From UBA1724 sp051884615 (lineage in GTDB: Bacteria; Verrucomicrobiota; Lentisphaeria; Oligosphaerales; Oligosphaeraceae), in assembly GCA_051884615.1 (NCBI GenBank), contig JBJEVT010000042.1, positions 1 to 27,422 of the forward strand: a DNA stretch of 27,422 bases. The letters run 5' to 3'. Numbering within the stretch: position 1 is the stretch's first letter; every line of letters starts with the position of its first letter. Position numbers and translations under genes: made by a program. Shown piece after piece: positions 23,359 to 27,422 of this stretch. The notes under the pieces are model-generated. The model was not told the DNA's origin. It saw only the letters and a list, made by a program, of their open reading frames with translations, and did no database searches.

Positions 23359-24980
23359 AAATCAAAGGCTCCTTTGTCTTCCTCGCCCTCCTCCTGATTC
23401 TGGCCACCGCCGGATTCCACGCCGACCTCCTGGAGCTGCTGCGCCGGCGCTTCACCCAGGCACCCCCGGAAATCGCCCTGGTCTTCCCGGGACAGGGATG
23501 CCTCCCCCTGGAGGAACCCATCCTGCGCTTCAACATCTGCCAGATGAAGACGCCCAGGGGAGAAAATCCCTTCGACGACTACCGCCTCCAGACCTCCCTC
23601 ACCGACGCCAAGGGCAATTTCCACCAGGAGACCCTGGAATGGCAGGGACACACCGCGACCTGGCATCTCCCCCAGATCCCCCCGGGCAAATTCACCCTCA
23701 CCGCCATGCTTCTGGAGAAGGGGAAGGAGGACCAGGGGCCCCTCCAGACTCTCCAACGCCAGATGACCGCCCTCCCCCCCCAGCCCCCCGCTCCCGGGGA
23801 AACCCGCCTGGATTCCCTGGGACGCACTCTGGTGGACGGCGCCCCCTTCCTCCCCATCGGTCTCTTCATCTCCCATTTCCACGACGAAAACGACCTGGAG
23901 CTCTTCCTGGATTCCGATTTCAACTGCTTCATGCCCTACGACTCCGCGGGGCTGCGCCTCCCCGGCGCCGCCGCCGGCGCCCTCCCTCCCCTGGAATCCG
24001 CCAAGGCGGTCATGGACGTCCTCCAGCCCCATGGCAAGAAAATCATCTTCTCCCTGAAAGGGCTCCATGACATCCCCTTCACCCAGGAGGAGGGAAGGTC
24101 TTTCCAGAGGAACTTCGGGGGCGCGAACTTCGCCGAGACCACCCGGCGGATTGTCACCGCCTTGCGGGAGCATCCCGCCCTGCTGGCCTGGTACATCAAC
24201 GACGAGGTGCCCATGAAGGACCTGAAGTCCGTGGAGGAGCGCCGCCTCCAGGTCAACCAGCTGGATCCCCGCCATCCCACCTGGGGCGTCCTCTGCGACT
24301 ACGCCGAAGCCCCCTTCTTCGCCGCCGCCCAGGACGTCATGGGGGTGGACCCCTATCCCATCCTGCGGAAATCCCCCGCCGACCAGAAACGCTGCGTGGA
24401 GGCCATGGATGCCGTGGAGCGCTCCGGGCAGCCCTGCTGGTCCGTCCCCCAGATTTTCACCCACGGCATCTACAAGGCGCGGAAGGATCCGGAGGTCTAC
24501 CCCCGTTTCCTGGTGCCCACCCTGGAGCAGGAACGGGGACTCGTCCTCTACCAGGCCATCCGGGGCGCCAAGGGATTCATCCTCTATAGTTTCAAGGATC
24601 TGAAACGCCCCTACCAGGAAGAATATCTCAAGCCCTTCGGCGGCACCCGGGAGGAGTTCCTGAGACGCTGGGAGGAGACCAAGACCCTGGCCACCCTTCT
24701 GAAGGAACTGGCTCCCTGGATTCTCTCCGACACCCCCCCACAGCTCCTCCCCTTGGAAACCCAGGACGGAGAGGCGGCCGCCGCCCTCTTCACCGACACC
24801 CAGGGCACCCCCATGGTCCTCCTCGCCAATATCGGCCCCGAAGACCCCCAGGGCACCCTGGTCCTTCCGGAGAACCTCCCCCCCATGAAGGCACGCTACG
24901 GACACGCCGTGGAAACCACCCCCGGCACCTGGCGCTTCTCCGGCGAAGATGTCTGGGGCGAACTCCTCCTGCCACAATAA
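23355..24980 (+). CDS. Membrane-anchored glycoside-hydrolase-like protein
   Basis: The 541-aa protein starts with an uncleaved-looking hydrophobic anchor (residues about 7-26). A beta-rich region to about 135 (LRFNICQMKTP..., IPPGKFTLTAML) is followed by a segment resembling a TIM-barrel glycosidase: FLPIGLFISHF, LAWYINDEV with Glu284 in the place of a clan-A acid/base residue, DVMGVDPYP and FILYSFKDLKRPY. A small C-terminal beta domain closes it. The second catalytic residue is not certain, and the exact family is not recognised; it may instead be a non-catalytic carbohydrate binder. It is translationally coupled to tgt by an ATGA overlap, though no functional link is evident. It ends 45 nt before a convergent gene. 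Confidence 0.75.
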   Translation: MKIKGSFVFLALLLILATAGFHADLLELLRRRFTQAPPEIALVFPGQGCLPLEEPILRFNICQMKTPRGENPFDDYRLQTSLTDAKGNFHQETLEWQGHTATWHLPQIPPGKFTLTAMLLEKGKEDQGPLQTLQRQMTALPPQPPAPGETRLDSLGRTLVDGAPFLPIGLFISHFHDENDLELFLDSDFNCFMPYDSAGLRLPGAAAGALPPLESAKAVMDVLQPHGKKIIFSLKGLHDIPFTQEEGRSFQRNFGGANFAETTRRIVTALREHPALLAWYINDEVPMKDLKSVEERRLQVNQLDPRHPTWGVLCDYAEAPFFAAAQDVMGVDPYPILRKSPADQKRCVEAMDAVERSGQPCWSVPQIFTHGIYKARKDPEVYPRFLVPTLEQERGLVLYQAIRGAKGFILYSFKDLKRPYQEEYLKPFGGTREEFLRRWEETKTLATLLKELAPWILSDTPPQLLPLETQDGEAAAALFTDTQGTPMVLLANIGPEDPQGTLVLPENLPPMKARYGHAVETTPGTWRFSGEDVWGELLLPQ

Positions 24981-25025
24981 TCCGGACGGCGGGCGGGTCC
25001 GTTGCGCGATGCGACAATCCCCGGG

Positions 25026-27071
25026 TCAGCGCTCCGGCGCCCGGGGCCGCGGGGGTTCCAGAGAGGGACGGAAATCGTATTGGGGGGGAAGCCGGACGGC
25101 GAGAGGATCGAAGGGGAGTCCTTTTTCCTCCGCTTCCCTTTGCCGGATGAGGAGATAGATTTCGGAGAACGTGGTCTCCCCCTCCCGGATGTCGGGGAGT
25201 TCCTGGACCTCCTTCTCCTGGATGATTTCCTCCGCGCGTCTCCATGCGCCGTCGCCGGCCATGGCGTAGGCATACAGGAAGCGGACCATGGGGTAGTGGC
25301 GGACGGTATCGGGGAGGAGAGTCTCGTAGAAGGAGAGGATGGATTTCCACGCCTCCATTTCCCGGAAGATGCGGAATCCCTCCTTCACCAGGGAGATGTT
25401 TTCCGGATGGAGGCGTAGGGCCGCCTCGGTGGAGGTCACGCACTCCTCCTTGTGTCCCAGGAGGCGGAGGGTGCAAGCCAGCCCATAGTGTCCCAGGGTG
25501 CTTTCCCGGCAGGCCAGCGAACGTTGGAACTCCTTTCTCGCCAGGGAGAAGTCCCCCTGATGGATGGCTTGGATTCCCCGATGGGCAAGCAGGAGCCAGT
25601 TCTTCTCCCCCGCCGGCGTCTTCTCCTCTTCTTCCAGCATCCGGCAGAATTCCGGCTGGACCATGTAGCTGGGGGCCAGCCAATCCTCCTCCGGGCAGGG
25701 GAAGCCACGGCCTTCCAGGAGGGAGAGCCAGGGGGCCTGCTCCTCCCCCGGCTCCCCGAAATCCAGCTGGGGTTCCAGGAGGGATTCCCCGGCGCTCCGG
25801 CGGCGAAGATTCTCCAGGGCGCCCCACCCCGGCCCGGCGAAGAGCCGCTCCCCTTTGCGGAGGGCGAAGGAGAGGCGGGTGCGTTCCAGAAGGTCGTCCA
25901 GGGTTTCCTGGGGAAGGGCATGGTCCAGCGCTTCCCTGGCCTCCCGGCGGGCCTCCTGCCAATCTCCGAAGATGCGCTCCGGGCGGACCGTCAGGCCGCC
26001 ATAGGCCTCCAGCCATTCCCAGACGGCGTGGGCGGGCATGGGCATGCACTCCGCCTGGGTCTTGCAGACGCCGCCCTGAATCTCCGCATAGCACCGCCGG
26101 TTCGTGCCCAGGAGATGCTCCTGCCAGTGCCGTCCCCCGTTGCTCATGCCCCAGGCAAAGAGCTTCCGTCCCGGGAGGCGGCGGGTGGATGCCAGCACCA
26201 CGCCCTGTCCGTCCTCGTAGGCCACCAGCTCGTAGGGGCGCTCCCGGGGATCCAGATTGAAGAAATTGTCCCGGGCGATGGTGTGATTCACGGGGATGGT
26301 GGCGTCGAAGCCCTCCCGGCAGACGGGGAGGGGACCTTTGGCAAGGGAATCCTTGCCGTCAGCCAAGGCGCAGTTCACATAGGTGGTGTCCGCGGGCACC
26401 ACGATGCGCTGGCGGGGCGTTTCCTTCACGGCGATGTTCGCCCAGTAGTAGAAGAAAGTCTCCTCGTCCCGGGGATTCACCACCCGGACCCGGTGGAAGA
26501 GGAAGCGGGATCCGTCGGGGAGGAAGAAGTCCCGCTGATAGGTGATGCCCCGGATGCGGTGGTATTCGTAGAACCGGAGGACGGGCGTGCCGTCCTCGTC
26601 CCGGAGCACGTCGGTGAAGAGGGGCTGGAGAGTGGAGGCGTCGTGGCCCCGGACGCCGAAATTGAATTCCCCGCCGCCCGCCGCCCAGGCGTCGCAGATG
26701 CCCAGGCAGCTGGGGCGCATGAAGGGATTCTCGTAGAAGAGATCCTGCCCGCGGTCCTTGTCGTAGAGCTTCCAGAGCCTGCCGCCGCAGGTGGGCAGGA
26801 AGACCGCCTTCAGATGCTGGTTCTCCAGGGTGACCGCCGGAAAATCCGAGGGGGTGTCGCTCCAGTGGTAGACATCCACCATGGTGTAGGGAAGCACATC
26901 CCGTACCATGCCCTTCCCCACCCAGAGCCCGTCCTCGGGGGGCACCCGGGAAACCACCTCGTAAGGAGGGAAGAGACGCAGGGGCGGCAACGGGGAGCGG
27001 GGCAGCTCCCCATTCCCCACCAGAGAATACACGCCCGTTTCCAGGGAGGTTTCGCCTCGAACCGCACGCAT
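25026..27071 (-). CDS. DUF5107 domain and TPR repeat protein
   Basis: The 681-aa protein has an N-terminal DUF5107 region (about 65-370), a mutarotase-like beta-sandwich: LENQHLKAVFLPTCGGRLWKLYDK, then FNFGVRGHD and YYWANIAVKE. A C-terminal half of TPR-like helices follows (for example NWLLLAHRGIQAIHQGDFSLARKEFQRSL and STEAALRLHPEN). Proteins of this build are found beside sugar-degradation genes and are thought to act on or bind carbohydrates; the reaction is unknown. No signal peptide is seen, so it is probably cytosolic. The ATG at 27071 has a strong AAGGAG at about 7 nt. It follows the UPF0210 gene by 48 nt. Confidence 0.88.
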   Translation of the reverse strand: MRAVRGETSLETGVYSLVGNGELPRSPLPPLRLFPPYEVVSRVPPEDGLWVGKGMVRDVLPYTMVDVYHWSDTPSDFPAVTLENQHLKAVFLPTCGGRLWKLYDKDRGQDLFYENPFMRPSCLGICDAWAAGGGEFNFGVRGHDASTLQPLFTDVLRDEDGTPVLRFYEYHRIRGITYQRDFFLPDGSRFLFHRVRVVNPRDEETFFYYWANIAVKETPRQRIVVPADTTYVNCALADGKDSLAKGPLPVCREGFDATIPVNHTIARDNFFNLDPRERPYELVAYEDGQGVVLASTRRLPGRKLFAWGMSNGGRHWQEHLLGTNRRCYAEIQGGVCKTQAECMPMPAHAVWEWLEAYGGLTVRPERIFGDWQEARREAREALDHALPQETLDDLLERTRLSFALRKGERLFAGPGWGALENLRRRSAGESLLEPQLDFGEPGEEQAPWLSLLEGRGFPCPEEDWLAPSYMVQPEFCRMLEEEEKTPAGEKNWLLLAHRGIQAIHQGDFSLARKEFQRSLACRESTLGHYGLACTLRLLGHKEECVTSTEAALRLHPENISLVKEGFRIFREMEAWKSILSFYETLLPDTVRHYPMVRFLYAYAMAGDGAWRRAEEIIQEKEVQELPDIREGETTFSEIYLLIRQREAEEKGLPFDPLAVRLPPQYDFRPSLEPPRPRAPER

Positions 27072-27093
27072 GGCTCTCTCCTTTTATAAGTTA

Positions 27094-27123
27094 TTGATAC
27101 TGAATATGTTATGCAGTCATCAA
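27094..27123 (-). promoter_or_regulatory. Candidate promoter of the DUF5107 gene
   Basis: On the minus strand TTGATG (27123-27118) and TATCAA (27099-27094) are separated by 18 nt in a notably AT-rich gap of about 50 bp, ahead of an AAGGAG ribosome binding site. Each hexamer matches the sigma-70 consensus at four of six positions. The -35 overlaps the stop codon of the upstream gene. Read-through from that gene remains possible. Confidence 0.4.
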
Positions 27124-27422
27124 TTATTCAGGCTGTGAATCGGGGCGGGGATGCGCCCGCCGAAGCGGATGAAGCGGGCGGAGGCGCCGGGATTGCGGAC
27201 GGGCATGACGGGGCCGCCGCCGAAGAGCCCGCCGAACTCCACCCGGTCTCCCGCCTTCTTGCCCGGGGCGGGAATGACCCGGACGGCGGTGGTCTTCTTG
27301 TTGATGAGACCGATCGCCATCTCGTCGGCGATGATCGCGGAGAGGGTTTCGGCGGGGGTGTCGCCGGGGACGGCGATCATGTCCAGTCCCACGGAGCAGA
27401 CGCAGGTCATGGCCTCCAGCTT
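27120..27422 (-). CDS. PFL / UPF0210 (DUF711) family protein, C-terminal part
   Basis: The 100 visible residues start inside the gene at the window edge (KLEAMTCVCSVGLDMIAVPG) and match the C-terminal end of the UPF0210 family: AETLSAIIADEMAIGLINKKTTAVRVIP, VEFGGLFGGGPVMPV and the closing FGGRIPAPIHSLNN. Full proteins are about 450 residues, so most of the gene lies to the right of the window. The family is distantly linked to pyruvate formate-lyase-like folds, but its reaction is not known. A Met at 27410 is internal, not the start. The gene precedes the DUF5107 gene on the same strand. Confidence 0.92.
   Translation of the reverse strand, partial: KLEAMTCVCSVGLDMIAVPGDTPAETLSAIIADEMAIGLINKKTTAVRVIPAPGKKAGDRVEFGGLFGGGPVMPVRNPGASARFIRFGGRIPAPIHSLNN

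Noticed and set aside
23316..24977. A 553-codon minus-strand frame opposite the glycosidase-like gene
   Set aside because: It is a low-complexity shadow; the plus frame is coupled to tgt and shows fold-like motifs.
24981..25025. A hairpin (CGGAC/GTCCG) between the convergent genes as a bidirectional terminator
   Set aside because: The stem has only 5 bp with a 9-nt loop and no T-run on either side.

Overview
The window is bacterial chromosome from a Gram-negative, diderm organism, shown by LpxK (lipid A kinase) and an MlaA-type outer-membrane lipoprotein. The high GC content, the mix of single-copy housekeeping genes and the DUF5107 protein look to me like the PVC group, perhaps Lentisphaerota. 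That placement is an inference from general resemblance, not from a marker gene. No tRNA, rRNA, transposase or integrase was seen.

Left third (1-8460): a complete type I-C CRISPR-Cas locus on the minus strand. The order of transcription is cas3, cas5 (cas5d/cas5c), cas8c, cas7, cas4, cas1, cas2, then a leader and the array, which runs off the left edge. Three identical 33-nt repeats and two full spacers are visible. There is no cas6, as expected, because Cas5 processes the crRNA in this subtype. A strong internal Shine-Dalgarno and ATG in the 3' part of cas8c marks the separately translated small subunit Cas11c. Upstream of cas3 lies an ordered control region: a good -10 hexamer preceded by tandem 20-bp direct repeats. 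Base composition is near 50% GC here and near two thirds GC beyond about 8.5 kb, so the locus looks acquired.

Middle (8812-15560, plus strand): a small HNH endonuclease overlaps an orphan fumarase alpha-type hydratase, followed by a DUF486 membrane protein. Next come hisC, a short lipoate-ligase-like protein and lpxK. After an AT-rich terminator-like island there is an unrecognised 598-aa exported and membrane-anchored protein.

Right (15692-24980, plus strand): a small GTG-start protein, then a tightly packed probable operon. It contains an MlaA domain fused to an alpha/beta hydrolase, an exported nitroreductase, ribBA and ribH (riboflavin), nusB, ftsY, tgt and a membrane-anchored glycoside-hydrolase-like protein. 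The riboflavin genes sit beside a flavin-dependent enzyme, and nusB, ftsY and tgt serve transcription, membrane targeting and tRNA modification.

Right end (25026-27422, minus strand): a DUF5107/TPR protein lies behind the 3' end of a PFL/UPF0210 (DUF711) family gene cut by the window edge.

The least ordinary items are the MlaA-hydrolase fusion, the Cas5 with a Tyr-to-Phe change at the expected catalytic position, the internal Cas11c start, and the repeat-based cas control region.
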